Source: an uncultured Pseudomonadota bacterium (GTDB lineage Bacteria > Myxococcota_A > UBA796 > SXON01). Taken from it: a stretch of DNA of 40,871 nt. The notes beneath the pieces were generated by a model. That model had not been told where the DNA came from, did not search any database, and saw nothing but the letters and a program-made list of their open reading frames with translations. A program made the position numbers and the translations under genes. Positions 25,790 to 34,516 of this stretch are shown here, in pieces (positions within the stretch are counted from its first letter, which is position 1; each line of letters begins with the position of its first letter). Where the stretch lies: contig CAIXRH010000188.1 of assembly GCA_903921785.1 (NCBI GenBank), forward strand, positions 1 to 40,871. The letters are read 5' to 3'.

Positions 25790-26573
25790 GCTCCGCAGCC
25801 GCCGCCGCCCGCTCTTCTGCCGGTGCCGAGCGGTTGTCCGCGATGCCACGCAGCGCGAGCGCGCGAAGACAGGCGGTCGGCGATGCTTCGAGCACCCGCC
25901 GGTCCTGCGCCAGCGCCGCCTCTCCCTGGTTCCGCAGCAGCTCCACGTAGCGGAGGCGGGTCCACGGGGAGGGGTTCGGCACCGCGAGCGCGAGGCGGAG
26001 CTCGTCGATCGCGTCGATCCCCGCTTCCTGTCCGCCGACGATCCGCCCGAGCACGGCGTGGGCCTCCGGGCTCAGCCGGCGGCTCAGGTCGGGGTCCGCG
26101 GCGAAAACGGCGCCGATCACCGGCTCGGCGGTGGGCGCGAGCGCGCGCTCCCAGAGCGGCCCGTACAGCTCGCGGGGAACCCCACGCAAGCCAGCGCGCA
26201 GGTCGGCGATCCAGGCGACCCCCTCTTCCCGCGCGCAGTCCGGACCGGCGCGGATCACGCCGTCCAGCTGCGCGGCCCAGCGACGTTCGGCGACGGCCAG
26301 CCCGAGGTCGGCGAACCAGCGTCCAGGGCCGGGCTTCGTGTCGCGCCAAGCGGTGAGCCGGCGGTCAAGGTCGGCCCGAGCGGCGCCCGGCGCGGCGCCC
26401 ACCTCCACGGGAATCCGTACGTCCGCCCAGGCGATCACCAGGGCGCGGGCGACCCGATCCGGCCCGGGGGCGCCGGTGGCGGGCGTCGAGAAGCCCGCGG
26501 CCAGGAGCGCGAGGGCCCACCCGATCCACCGGCGCGCCGTCTTCGCGGCGTACGTTTCGCTCGCCCCGATCAC
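25770..26573 (-). CDS. Exported helical-repeat-like protein of unknown function (267 aa)
   Basis: GTG 26573 overlaps the upstream stop as GTGA. Residues about 15-34 form a hydrophobic signal segment ending near TPATGA. The remainder is Ala/Leu/Arg-rich with short helices (WFADLGLAVAERRW, AHAVLGRIVGG, RLRYVELLRNQGEAALAQD) resembling TPR or HEAT-like repeats. No catalytic motif is seen. Third gene of a tightly overlapping set with the phosphatase-like and transglutaminase-like genes. Confidence 0.6.
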   Translation of the reverse strand: MIGASETYAAKTARRWIGWALALLAAGFSTPATGAPGPDRVARALVIAWADVRIPVEVGAAPGAARADLDRRLTAWRDTKPGPGRWFADLGLAVAERRWAAQLDGVIRAGPDCAREEGVAWIADLRAGLRGVPRELYGPLWERALAPTAEPVIGAVFAADPDLSRRLSPEAHAVLGRIVGGQEAGIDAIDELRLALAVPNPSPWTRLRYVELLRNQGEAALAQDRRVLEASPTACLRALALRGIADNRSAPAEERAAAAAELSPSSR

Positions 26574-26908
26574 CGGGGGGCCCGGCCGGGGGGCCCGAGC
26601 ACGTCCACCAGGCTGTCGCGTACAGCGGCTTCGAGGTCGGGGCTGCCGGCGGCGAAGGCGTCGTCGATGTCCACGTCGAGCACGCGTGCGGCGATCTCCT
26701 CGCCGAAACGACGCTTCAGCTCCACGAGGTGCCCTGGCTCGAAGGTGACGATCTTCTCCGCCCACTCCACGTCCGCAGCGCTCACCAGCCGCCGGGCCCG
26801 GGGCGACACGCCGGCCGATCGAACACGCATTCCCGCGGTGTTTCGGTAGAGGCGCTCCGCGGTGACGCTGCGCGCCACGTTCATGGTGCAGACGAAGAGG
26901 ATGTTCAT
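26570..26908 (-). CDS. Low-molecular-weight protein tyrosine phosphatase-like protein (112 aa)
   Basis: The N-terminus ILFVCTMNVARSVTAERLY contains the CX5R phosphate-binding loop (Cys7, Arg13) after a beta strand, as in LMW phosphatases and the short COG4551-type phosphatases of about 110 residues. DVDIDDAF near the C-terminus may supply the general-acid Asp. It overlaps both neighbours (ATGA before, GTGA after). With a Ser/Thr kinase in the same window it could act in signalling, but that link is only by proximity. Confidence 0.78.
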   Translation of the reverse strand: MNILFVCTMNVARSVTAERLYRNTAGMRVRSAGVSPRARRLVSAADVEWAEKIVTFEPGHLVELKRRFGEEIAARVLDVDIDDAFAAGSPDLEAAVRDSLVDVLGPPGRAPR

Positions 26909-27900
26909 TCGGCGGGGACCTCGCTGCCTTCGACCGCGGCCGCGGCGTCCGGTTCGCCCGGCCTCAGCACCGCCCGAGCCTCCGCCGAGCCCCAGAACAG
27001 GTGCCAGCCCGAGGCCCCGGAGACCTTCCCCGGCGCGAGCTTCGCCGGCCCGACGGGCTCCATCCCCACGTAGGTCGTGCCGTCGCGCACGAAGGTGCGC
27101 TCGCCCGCCTCAGGTTCCAGGGCCACCCCGGCGAACGCGTGGTCGGGGATGTAGACCACCGTCGAGGCCACCTCCGGGTGCTCGGACTCGAGGAGCGCGA
27201 GGAACAAGGTGGTCTTGCTGTCGCAATCGCCCTTGTTGCGCGCGAGCACGGAGAGCGGGCGGCGGTAGCCCTTGTCCGCGCCGTTCTTGCCGCCTTCATA
27301 GGGGATCGCCTGCACGTAGGCGAGGGCGCGGGAGACGAAGGTACGCGCGTCGGGCGCGTCCACGGCCAGGGCGTCGGCGAGCGGGGCCACGTCGTCCGCG
27401 TACTCGCGGGCGAGGCGGGCATGATCGGGGACGATGCCGTCGTTGCGCAGGCGGGTGTAGCGGTGGCGGTAGAGGAAGACGGAGAGCGCGGTCTCGGCGG
27501 TCGCCTTGGCATTGTCGAGGGCCGAGCGCATCTTGGTGGCGCTCTTTCCGGACACCTTGAGGCTCACGGTGCCGCCCTTCCCGGCCTTGGCGGTCACCTT
27601 GGGGCCGCCGTGTTTCTCCTCCCATGCCCGAATCGCGGCGACCTGGGCCTTGGCGGCGGCCTCGGTCGGGAATTTCAAGGGCTTGTCGTTGTCCTTGGTC
27701 ACCGCCTTGGCGGGGAGTCGGAACTCTACCGTGCGCGGGTGGCTGGTCTCGTCGGAGAAGCGGGTGTGGAAGGTCCAGGTCTCCGCGCCCTTGTCCACGG
27801 AGAAGTCGCCCTGGGTCGCTCGTGGCGCCGCGCTGGCGAGGGTGGGGGTGAGCAGCGACGCCGCGAGCAGGGCGGCGCCGGTGGCGGGGCTTCGGTTCAT
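26905..27900 (-). CDS. Exported transglutaminase-like (cysteine protease fold) protein
   Basis: ATG 27900 gives a clear signal peptide (about 1-24, cleavage near ASA). The core motif is NKGDCDSKTTLFLALL followed by IPDHAFAGV and later VGMEPV, which can supply the Cys-His-Glu triad of transglutaminase-like domains. The first half (residues 30-130) is a separate beta/alpha region rich in Lys and Thr. Such bacterial proteins are usually periplasmic proteases or uncharacterised. It heads the three-gene overlapping set. Confidence 0.68.
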   Translation of the reverse strand: MNRSPATGAALLAASLLTPTLASAAPRATQGDFSVDKGAETWTFHTRFSDETSHPRTVEFRLPAKAVTKDNDKPLKFPTEAAAKAQVAAIRAWEEKHGGPKVTAKAGKGGTVSLKVSGKSATKMRSALDNAKATAETALSVFLYRHRYTRLRNDGIVPDHARLAREYADDVAPLADALAVDAPDARTFVSRALAYVQAIPYEGGKNGADKGYRRPLSVLARNKGDCDSKTTLFLALLESEHPEVASTVVYIPDHAFAGVALEPEAGERTFVRDGTTYVGMEPVGPAKLAPGKVSGASGWHLFWGSAEARAVLRPGEPDAAAAVEGSEVPAE

Positions 27901-27975
27901 CCGCGCAGTCTGTCCGCGGGGGAGGGGAGGCGTCAAGGGGCAGGCGGCGGTGAGCGCACGGGGTACCTTGCCGCG

Positions 27976-29223
27976 GTGACCCCGCCGACCTTCTTCGAAG
28001 CCCTCCGGTTCTGGACGTGGCTTGGGTTTGTGAGCTTCGGCGGGCCGGCCGGGCAGATCGCGACCCTGCACCGGGAGGTCGTGCAGAAGAAGCGGTGGAT
28101 CGCCGAGGGGCGTTTCACCCACGCGCTCGCGTACTGCACCCTCTTGCCCGGCCCTGAGGCCCAACAGCTGGTCACGTACATCGGCTGGCTGCTCCACGGC
28201 ACCCTCGGGGGCATCGTCGCCGGGAGCCTGTTCGTGCTCCCGGGGCTCCTGGTGATGATCGGCCTCTCGGCTGCGTACTTCACCTGGGGGAGCGTCGGAC
28301 CGGTCGCGGCGGCGTTCGCGGGGGTCAAGCCCGCGGTGGTCGCGGTGGTGGCGCTGGCGGCGTGGCGGGTGGCGCGGCGTTCGCTCGCGGGGTGGCCCGA
28401 GCGACTCCTGGCGTTGGGCGCGCTGATCGCCGTGCTGCTCGACGTGCCGTTCGCCATCCTGATCGGCGTGGCCTTGCTCCTCGGAACGCAGCTCCCCGCC
28501 CGTCCGGCGGCGGCGCACGGGAAGCCCGCGTCGTCAGCCTCGGGCCCGGCGCCCGAAGCCTCGGGGTTTGTCCTGGGGGAAGACGATCCTCCTCCCCCCC
28601 ACGCCGTACCCGACGCACGCCGGTTGTCGGCGACCCTGCTCGTCGGCGTCGTTTTGGGCGTGGGCACCCTCCTCGCGCTCCCCGAGGGACTCGCCGCCAT
28701 GGCCCGGTTCTTCACCAGCGCGGCGTTCTTGACGTTCGGCGGGGCGTATGCGGTCCTGCCTTACGTCCACGACGGGGCGGTGGCGCACCATTGGGCCACC
28801 TCGGCGCAGGTGGTGGACGGACTCGCGCTCGGCGAGACAACGCCCGGACCGCTCATCCTCATCGTCTCCTTCGTCGGCTACGCGGGCGCGGGGGTGTCGG
28901 GCGCCCTCGTGGCCACGTTCTTCACCTTCCTCCCCAGCTTCTGCTTCATCCTCCTCGGCGCGCCGTTCGTGGAGCGCGCGCGCACGTTGCCGAAGCTCCG
29001 CGGCCCGATGACGGCCGTGTCCGCGGCGGTGGTCGGGGTGATCCTGCACCTCGCGCTGCGCCTCGGCGGAAACGCCCTCTTCCCCGACGGTCGACTCGAT
29101 CCGGTGGCGGTGGTCGTGGCGCTCGTCGCGGGGGCGCTGCTCTTCCGGGATCGGGTCGGGATCGTCGGGGTGCTCGTCGGTGCCGCGGTGGTGGGGCTCG
29201 GACGTTCACTCCTGAATATCTGA
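27976..29223 (+). CDS. chrA: ChrA-family chromate/anion transporter (two-half form)
   Basis: A 415-residue inner-membrane protein with two homologous CHR halves. The N-half has FVSFGGPAGQIATLHRE and LLPGPEAQQLVTYIGW; the C-half repeats these as FLTFGGAYAVLPYVHDG and TTPGPLILIVSFVGY. A Pro/Ala/Asp-rich loop (about 175-215) joins them. Ten or more membrane segments are evident. ChrA expels chromate with protons, although many homologues have unknown substrates. Start is GTG 27976. It stands alone, with a GC-rich hairpin after it. Confidence 0.92.
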   Translation: MTPPTFFEALRFWTWLGFVSFGGPAGQIATLHREVVQKKRWIAEGRFTHALAYCTLLPGPEAQQLVTYIGWLLHGTLGGIVAGSLFVLPGLLVMIGLSAAYFTWGSVGPVAAAFAGVKPAVVAVVALAAWRVARRSLAGWPERLLALGALIAVLLDVPFAILIGVALLLGTQLPARPAAAHGKPASSASGPAPEASGFVLGEDDPPPPHAVPDARRLSATLLVGVVLGVGTLLALPEGLAAMARFFTSAAFLTFGGAYAVLPYVHDGAVAHHWATSAQVVDGLALGETTPGPLILIVSFVGYAGAGVSGALVATFFTFLPSFCFILLGAPFVERARTLPKLRGPMTAVSAAVVGVILHLALRLGGNALFPDGRLDPVAVVVALVAGALLFRDRVGIVGVLVGAAVVGLGRSLLNI

Positions 29224-29240
29224 CAGAATATTTTGGGACA

Positions 29241-29257
29241 GGGGGGCTTCGCCCCCC
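29241..29257 (+). terminator. GC-rich hairpin after chrA
   Basis: GGGGGGC and GCCCCCC form a seven-base stem with a TTC loop, 17 bases past the chrA stop. An AT-rich partial dyad with two GAATAT copies spans the stop codon. No T-run follows the hairpin. Confidence 0.45.
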
Positions 29258-29434
29258 CGTAACGCCCCCCCCCTGGCCGCCGCGGCGCTGTCCGCCCGCC
29301 CCGCCCTTCTCGCCCCGGCGGCTCCTCGACCGCGGCGGGTCCGGGGGGCAGGCCGGCCGGGCACCACCAGCCCCTCGACATGCCGTTTCTGGCCTGCTTC
29401 GTGGGCGGGCGCGCGGCTGTCGGCACGGTCGGCC

Positions 29435-29464
29435 TTGCCGAGGCCCCCCCCGATCGACTATCGT
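29435..29464 (+). promoter_or_regulatory. Candidate promoter for the TULIP-like gene
   Basis: TTGCCG (29435-29440), an 18-base spacer and TATCGT (29459-29464) end 22 bases before GTG 29487. The rest of the 263-base gap is GC-rich and shows nothing else I can support. Confidence 0.35.
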
Positions 29465-29486
29465 GGGCGAAGCCTGTGGAGCTCGC

Positions 29487-31184
29487 GTGCTGCTCGTCTA
29501 CCTCGTCGCCTCGGCTCAAGCGTCCACCTGGCCGGCCGGAACGGTCATCAACCCCGGCGTGAGCGTCGACATCACCAAGGGCGGGTTCGACGCGGTGGCC
29601 GCGCTCATCCCCACCCTGCTCCCCGAGTCCTTGCCGATCGGCGAGGTCGGCGGCGGCGATCCGGGGCTCTTCGACCAGTGCTGGATCGGCGGGTACGAGT
29701 ACAAGCTCAGCAATGGCAACGTGTCGATCGAGGTCGTGGGCGCGAGCATCACCCCCGGCGACGGGGTGCTCGACATCGACGCGCAGCTCATGGTCGCGGT
29801 GAACGACGCGAGCGACGAGTTCGAGCTCTACACCAGCCTCGAGTGCATCGAGGACACGTGCAACGGCTACGTGAACCCCTTCCCGGTGGACATCCACACC
29901 ACCATGCGGCTCTCGATCGTGGACGATGGCACCGGCCACAACACGCTCGACGCGACCATGGGCGCCATCGACGTCACCTACGAGCTCGACGGCGCGAGCG
30001 ACATCTACATGGAGAACTGCACGATCGGCAGCGTGGAGGAGGTGCTCAACTACGTGGGTCTCTCGATCTACGACCTGATCCTCAGCGCCGTCGGCAGCAC
30101 GCTCCAGGACCAGATCGCGAGCATGGGCCCCACGATCGAGGAGGCCATCGAGAGTGCGTTCTCCGCGGCCACCATCGAGCAGGACCTCGATCTGAACGGC
30201 GCCCAGGTGCACCTGCTCCTGCAGCCGAGCAACGTGGAGGTCACCCCCGACTCGATGCGGCTCTGGATGGAAGGCAGCTTCGACGGACAGGCCGCCGAGT
30301 GCGTCGCGTCCTACGATCCCGGCGGCTCGCTGCGCACCGACTCCGAGGTCCCCGGCCCCACCGAGGTTCCTTCGTCCATCGGCTCGGATTACCACGTAGG
30401 CGTGCAGATCGGCGATGACTTCGCCAACAGCGCGCTGTACGCGCTTTGGCGCGGCGGCCTCCTCTGCTACAGCCTCGACGCCGCCTCCAGCCCCATCCCG
30501 CTGGACACGTCCCTGCTCAACGGCCTCACCGGCGACGCGTTTGCGCCCCTCTTCCCCGAGTCCAAGCCGGTGTCGCTCGTCACCCGCCCGCTGAAGCCGC
30601 CCGAGGTGGTGTACTCCGGCGAGCACGACCTGGGCCTCGCCATCAACGACCTGGATCTGGACTTCTACGCCGAGCTCGACGGCCGCCAGGCCCGCCTCAT
30701 CTCCGTGGAGCTCGACGGCACCGCCGGCGCCGACCTCGCGCTCGACGGCGGCTCGGGCAACCTGGCCATCAACGTTGATCTCGACCCCTCGAAGTTCATC
30801 CCTTCGGTGAGCTACAACGAGATCGACGAGAAGGCGAACGCCGCGGTGGCCGAGAGCTTCGGCGGCCTGCTCCAGACCGTGCTCGACACCGTCGTCGGCG
30901 GCATGCTCAGCGACCTCTCCTTCGCCCTGCCGAGCTTCTCCGGCCTCGGCCTCACCGACCTTGAGGTCAGCGAGAACGGCCCCGACAAAGACTGGCTCGG
31001 CGCGTACGCCTGGCTCGGCCCGGTCACCTACACCGGCGGCAGCTGCGGCGGCTGCGGTGGGGACACCGGCGCGGTGGACACCGGCGGGAGCAGCAGCTGC
31101 GGCGGCTGCGAGACCGTGCCCGGCGCCCCGTGGGCCGCGGCGCTCGGCGCGCTCACCCTCTGGGCGCGGCGGCGGCGCGGGTAG
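29487..31184 (+). CDS. Exported BPI/LBP (TULIP)-like protein with Cys-TM-Arg C-terminus
   Basis: GTG 29487 has GGAG five bases upstream and yields a short signal (MLLVYLVASAQAS). The mature start NPGVSVDITKGGFDAVA resembles the opening of animal BPI/LBP proteins (NPG-V-V-ITQKGLDYA). A mid-protein amphipathic helix pair (VEEVLNYVGLSIYDLILSAV), a second-domain opening (SNVEVTPDSMRLWMEGSF) and ALYALWRGGLL also fit the two-barrel TULIP lipid-binding layout. The 565-residue chain ends with paired CGGC motifs, a hydrophobic run and RRRR, like a MYXO-CTERM sorting tag. Lipid or LPS binding at the cell surface is likely; the family link is by eye. Confidence 0.6.
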   Translation: MLLVYLVASAQASTWPAGTVINPGVSVDITKGGFDAVAALIPTLLPESLPIGEVGGGDPGLFDQCWIGGYEYKLSNGNVSIEVVGASITPGDGVLDIDAQLMVAVNDASDEFELYTSLECIEDTCNGYVNPFPVDIHTTMRLSIVDDGTGHNTLDATMGAIDVTYELDGASDIYMENCTIGSVEEVLNYVGLSIYDLILSAVGSTLQDQIASMGPTIEEAIESAFSAATIEQDLDLNGAQVHLLLQPSNVEVTPDSMRLWMEGSFDGQAAECVASYDPGGSLRTDSEVPGPTEVPSSIGSDYHVGVQIGDDFANSALYALWRGGLLCYSLDAASSPIPLDTSLLNGLTGDAFAPLFPESKPVSLVTRPLKPPEVVYSGEHDLGLAINDLDLDFYAELDGRQARLISVELDGTAGADLALDGGSGNLAINVDLDPSKFIPSVSYNEIDEKANAAVAESFGGLLQTVLDTVVGGMLSDLSFALPSFSGLGLTDLEVSENGPDKDWLGAYAWLGPVTYTGGSCGGCGGDTGAVDTGGSSSCGGCETVPGAPWAAALGALTLWARRRRG

Positions 31185-31253
31185 TCACTTCGGCGGCGGC
31201 GCCCGCCCGCCCTCGCCATTCTCGCTGACCGTGGTCCCTCGACCGCCGACGCC

Positions 31254-31285
31254 GCTGGGGAGCAGGGCGGTGGGGGGCCCCCAGC
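31254..31285. terminator. Candidate bidirectional hairpin between convergent genes
   Basis: GCTGGGG (31254-31260) pairs with CCCCAGC (31279-31285) around an 18-base loop, between the TULIP-like gene and RNase D, which converge here. No T-run on either side. Confidence 0.28.
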
Positions 31286-31347
31286 CCTTGGGCGGTTGGC
31301 TGGAATCGGGGCGTTCCGAGACCCCTCATCCGGCGCTCCGCGCCTCC

Positions 31348-32649
31348 CTACGATTCCGCGCCGGCCTCGCTCTCGCTGCCTTCGGGCTCGCCGCCTTCCG
31401 CAGGGCGATCCTCCCCGCGCTCGCCGCGACCGCCGCGGCGGCGCCGACGCTTTTGCGGCGCCGCAGACGCCTCCTCGGCGCTGGCCTCCCGCTCGGGGCC
31501 GAGCACGTCGGCCACGATGTCGAGCCAGATGTCCGCGTAGAGCGACACCTGCCACCGCCGGATGTCCGGGACGGCGGCCAGGGCCTCACGGGTGCGCGGT
31601 GCGACCCGGACCAGCTCCTTCAGGACGTTGTTGGAGACCACCGCGATCGGCGGGACGCCCTTGCGCTCAACCTCGCGGTTGCGCCAGTCCTTGAGCGCGC
31701 CCATGAGCCGCTCTGCCCTCGGCCCGCGCAGGCCAGGCTCCCGCTTCGCGGGCTCCACCGGCGGGGGAAGCGGCTCTTCGGAGGCGAGCCCCTCGGCGAT
31801 GGCGCGCAGGATCCCGTCGCCGTAGCGGCGAACGAACGGCGCGTTGCGGCGGAACGCGCCGACGAGCGCCTCCATCGAGTCGGGGCGCCGATCGGCCAGC
31901 TCCATGAGGATTTCTTCGGGGAGCACCTTGTAGGCGGGGCGGTCGAGCGCCTCGGCCTCACGGTCGCGGAAGCGGTAGAGCGCGCGGAGCGCCTTCTGCC
32001 CCTCGTCAGAGAGCTGGCGGGCGCCCTTCACCCGGTAGAAGTCGCCCGGGTCGTTGCGGGGGCGCTGCCACTCCCGCAGCTCGAGCGCCTCGCATTCTTC
32101 CGCCACGTGCTCCAGCCGGCCCGCGCGCTGCAGGCGGATCATGAACATGTCGCGCAGCGTGGGGAGCCAATGGGAGTCGCCGCGGGCGTAGTCCAGGTGT
32201 TCGTCGCGCAGCGGGCGTTCGGCCCAGTCGTGGCGCTGCCACTTCTTGTCCAGCGTCCAGCCCCACCAGCGGAGGATGAGGTCGGCCAGGCCGAACTTGG
32301 GGAAGCCGAGGAACTGCGCCGCGATCATCGTGTCGAAGATCCCGCGCGGGTTCAGGCCGAAGTCCCGCTTGAGGCAGACCACGTCGTAGTCGGCCCCGTG
32401 GAAGACCTTCACGATCGCCGGATTCTCGAAGATCGGCTTGAGCGGGGAGAGGTCGGGCACGTGCAGCGGATCGATCACGAAGTCCGTGGTGAGGTCGCTG
32501 ATCTGGATCAGGCAGACCTTCTCACGGTAGTGATGCATGCTGTCGGACTCGGTATCGATGCCGATGACGCGAGCGCGGGAGAGCTGCTCCGCGCATCGCG
32601 CGAGCGCGTCGACAGTCTCGACGAGGACGAGCGGGGTATCACCAAACAT
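31348..32649 (-). CDS. rnd: Ribonuclease D-like 3'-5' exonuclease with HRDC domain
   Basis: RNase D trims 3' ends of tRNA and other stable RNAs. The DEDDy exonuclease residues are present: D32 and E34 (GIDTES), D89 (HGADYDVV) and Y154/D158 (YARGD). An HRDC-type helical domain follows (about 215-300, RALYRFRDREAEALDRP), and then a second such region around 310-385. The 433 residues end in a basic Arg/Ala/Glu-rich tail. Last gene of the minus-strand operon, 60 bases after RidA. Confidence 0.92.
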   Translation of the reverse strand: MFGDTPLVLVETVDALARCAEQLSRARVIGIDTESDSMHHYREKVCLIQISDLTTDFVIDPLHVPDLSPLKPIFENPAIVKVFHGADYDVVCLKRDFGLNPRGIFDTMIAAQFLGFPKFGLADLILRWWGWTLDKKWQRHDWAERPLRDEHLDYARGDSHWLPTLRDMFMIRLQRAGRLEHVAEECEALELREWQRPRNDPGDFYRVKGARQLSDEGQKALRALYRFRDREAEALDRPAYKVLPEEILMELADRRPDSMEALVGAFRRNAPFVRRYGDGILRAIAEGLASEEPLPPPVEPAKREPGLRGPRAERLMGALKDWRNREVERKGVPPIAVVSNNVLKELVRVAPRTREALAAVPDIRRWQVSLYADIWLDIVADVLGPEREASAEEASAAPQKRRRRRGGRGERGEDRPAEGGEPEGSESEAGAES

Positions 32650-32709
32650 GGAAACCCGCGTCTATCCCGGAATCGGGCCGCGGGCACCCGCCGATTGGGG
32701 CGCCATGGT

Positions 32710-33162
32710 TCAGCCTCCCTGCGTCGTCCAGCTCGTCGAGGCGGTGGTGCCGCCGCCGCTCGTGGCGGTCGTGCTGGTCGTCGCTTCGTTGATCGCCGCG
32801 ATGCAGTCGATCTCCACGCGCACCTCCTTGGGGAGGCCGGCGACGGCCACGGTCGCCCGGGCGGGACGGTTGGTTCCGAAGAACTCGGCGTAGACGTCGT
32901 TCATCGCGGTGAACTCCGCCATGTCGCGAAGGTACACGGTGGTGCGGATCACCCGGTGGCGACCGGAGCCTGCCGCCTTGAGCACCGCGTCGAGGTTGGC
33001 GAGCACCTGCCGCGTCTGGCCGGTGATGTTCGTGCCGACGACGCCCCCGGAGACGGGGTCGAGCGGAATCTGGCCGGAGCAGTACACCAGCCCGTCGTGC
33101 ACGACAGCCTGGGAGTAGGGGCCGATGGCGGCCGGCGCGGCCGGGGTGGAGACCGAGTTCAT
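32710..33162 (-). CDS. ridA: RidA-family reactive imine deaminase with Ser/Thr-rich tail
   Basis: RidA enzymes hydrolyse reactive enamine/imine intermediates such as 2-aminoacrylate. The core (1-125) has IGPYSQAV, VYCSGQIPLDP, the catalytic-arginine segment with RPAR (ARAT...), and the closing VEIDCIAA. A tail of about 24 residues made almost only of Thr, Ser, Gly and Ala is added, which the family normally lacks. It sits 14 bases after hpt. Confidence 0.93.
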   Translation of the reverse strand: MNSVSTPAAPAAIGPYSQAVVHDGLVYCSGQIPLDPVSGGVVGTNITGQTRQVLANLDAVLKAAGSGRHRVIRTTVYLRDMAEFTAMNDVYAEFFGTNRPARATVAVAGLPKEVRVEIDCIAAINEATTSTTATSGGGTTASTSWTTQGG

Positions 33163-33176
33163 GGGAGCTCCTGGAG

Positions 33177-33698
33177 CTACGGGACGTAGACGGCGACGTA
33201 GGGGAGGTTGCGATACAGCTCGCCGAGGTCCAGGCCATAGCCTACGACGAACTCGTCGGGGATGGTGAAGCCGACGTAGTCCACCGGCACCTCGGTCTCC
33301 CGGTTGCTCGGCTTGTCGAGCAGCGAGGCGATGCGTACCGAGCGCGGACCGCGGACCCGCAGGCTGCGCAGCAGGTAGTCCATGGTGAGGCCGGTATCGA
33401 CGATGTCCTCGACGATCACGCAGGACTGGCCTTCGATGCTGGCGCGGAGGTCCTGGGTGATCTGCACCGCACCGCTGGAGCTGGTGCCCCCGTGGTAGCT
33501 GGCGACACCGAGGAACTCTACGCGTACATCGCCGGGGATGGCCCGGACGAGGTCGGCGAGGAAGAGGAAGCTCCCCTTGAGCACGGCGATGATGGTGATG
33601 GTCTGGTCGGGGTGATCGGCGCGAATCTGGAGCCCGAGCTCCTTGACGCGGGTGGCGATCTGCTCGGCCGAGATGAGCTCACGGAGGTTTGCGGACAT
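33177..33698 (-). CDS. hpt: Hypoxanthine phosphoribosyltransferase
   Basis: Converts hypoxanthine (and often guanine) with PRPP to the nucleotide in purine salvage. The 173 residues match the short bacterial family: the LKGS dipeptide region at 40-43, VASYHGGTSSSG as the flexible catalytic loop, VEDIVDTGLT (96-105) as the PRPP motif, and DKPSNRE then YVGFTIPDEFVVGYGLD near the end. It follows the UPRT gene by two bases, pairing purine and pyrimidine salvage. Confidence 0.96.
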   Translation of the reverse strand: MSANLRELISAEQIATRVKELGLQIRADHPDQTITIIAVLKGSFLFLADLVRAIPGDVRVEFLGVASYHGGTSSSGAVQITQDLRASIEGQSCVIVEDIVDTGLTMDYLLRSLRVRGPRSVRIASLLDKPSNRETEVPVDYVGFTIPDEFVVGYGLDLGELYRNLPYVAVYVP

Positions 33699-33700
33699 GG

Positions 33701-34516
33701 TCAGACCCAGGAGTTGTTGAGGACTTCGCCGAGGCCGCCGGCCCCGGGCACGATGTACTGATGGTCGTCGAGGCCGGACTCTTCGTCGCGGCGGGTGCCC
33801 GAGGGGAGGGCGAGCGCGGCGGCGGAGGAGAACGCGCGATCCAGGCGGATCGCGTGCACCCGCACGTCGGGGTGGCGGGCGTGAACGTTCTTCACGTATT
33901 CGGGGGTGACGATGAGGTGCACGAAGACCACGCGGGCCGGGCGACCGTAGCCGGCGCGGAGGTAGTGATCGAGCACCTCGCAGAGCGAGCCGCCCGTGGC
34001 GCCCATCGGGTCCGGGATGACCAGCACGGCACCATCCACGGTCCCGCCGATCTTGGCGCCCGCGACGGCGCTGCCGGTCACGGTGCCCGCGGCGTCGGTC
34101 ACGCGGCTCACGAACATGTGGTCCTGGCGTACGCCGCTGGGCTCGAGGAGCTCGTTGAAGCGGTCGTAGAAGAGCTGGGAGGAGAGGATGCCGGCGCGCG
34201 CCACATCGACCACCACGACGCGCTGGTCGGTGGGGATCATCACCCCTTCATAGGCCTCCGCGGCGTGCTTCGCGGTCATGCGCGTGGGCACCCGCTGCAC
34301 CTCCGTGCCGAGCTCCGCCGACGCGACCTTGGAGAACAGGTACTCGAAGAGCCGTGTGGCGAGGCGCCCCACCTCGGGCTGGTGGGTGTCGGGGTGGCCG
34401 AGCCGGGCGAGCAGCGTGAGCGGCCACGGCTCGCCGTGGAGCACGAGGTTCTCCCCCCACGCGTGGGGGGTGCCCGAGGTCGGGCGAACGGGCGCGAGCC
34501 AGGTGGAGTCAGGCAT
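33701..34516 (-). CDS. Uracil phosphoribosyltransferase-like protein
   Basis: The PRPP-binding segment IPDPMGATGGSL (168-179) and the closing IVPGAGGLGE are those of UPRT, which makes UMP from uracil and PRPP. At 271 residues it is longer than the usual 208 because of an N-terminal extension and an insertion near 80-100. The C-terminal PGxGxxGD block ends GE here, as in some variant UPRTs. ATG 34516 lies inside the end of the lipoprotein gene (8-base overlap). Neighbouring hpt supports nucleobase salvage. Confidence 0.85.
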   Translation of the reverse strand: MPDSTWLAPVRPTSGTPHAWGENLVLHGEPWPLTLLARLGHPDTHQPEVGRLATRLFEYLFSKVASAELGTEVQRVPTRMTAKHAAEAYEGVMIPTDQRVVVVDVARAGILSSQLFYDRFNELLEPSGVRQDHMFVSRVTDAAGTVTGSAVAGAKIGGTVDGAVLVIPDPMGATGGSLCEVLDHYLRAGYGRPARVVFVHLIVTPEYVKNVHARHPDVRVHAIRLDRAFSSAAALALPSGTRRDEESGLDDHQYIVPGAGGLGEVLNNSWV

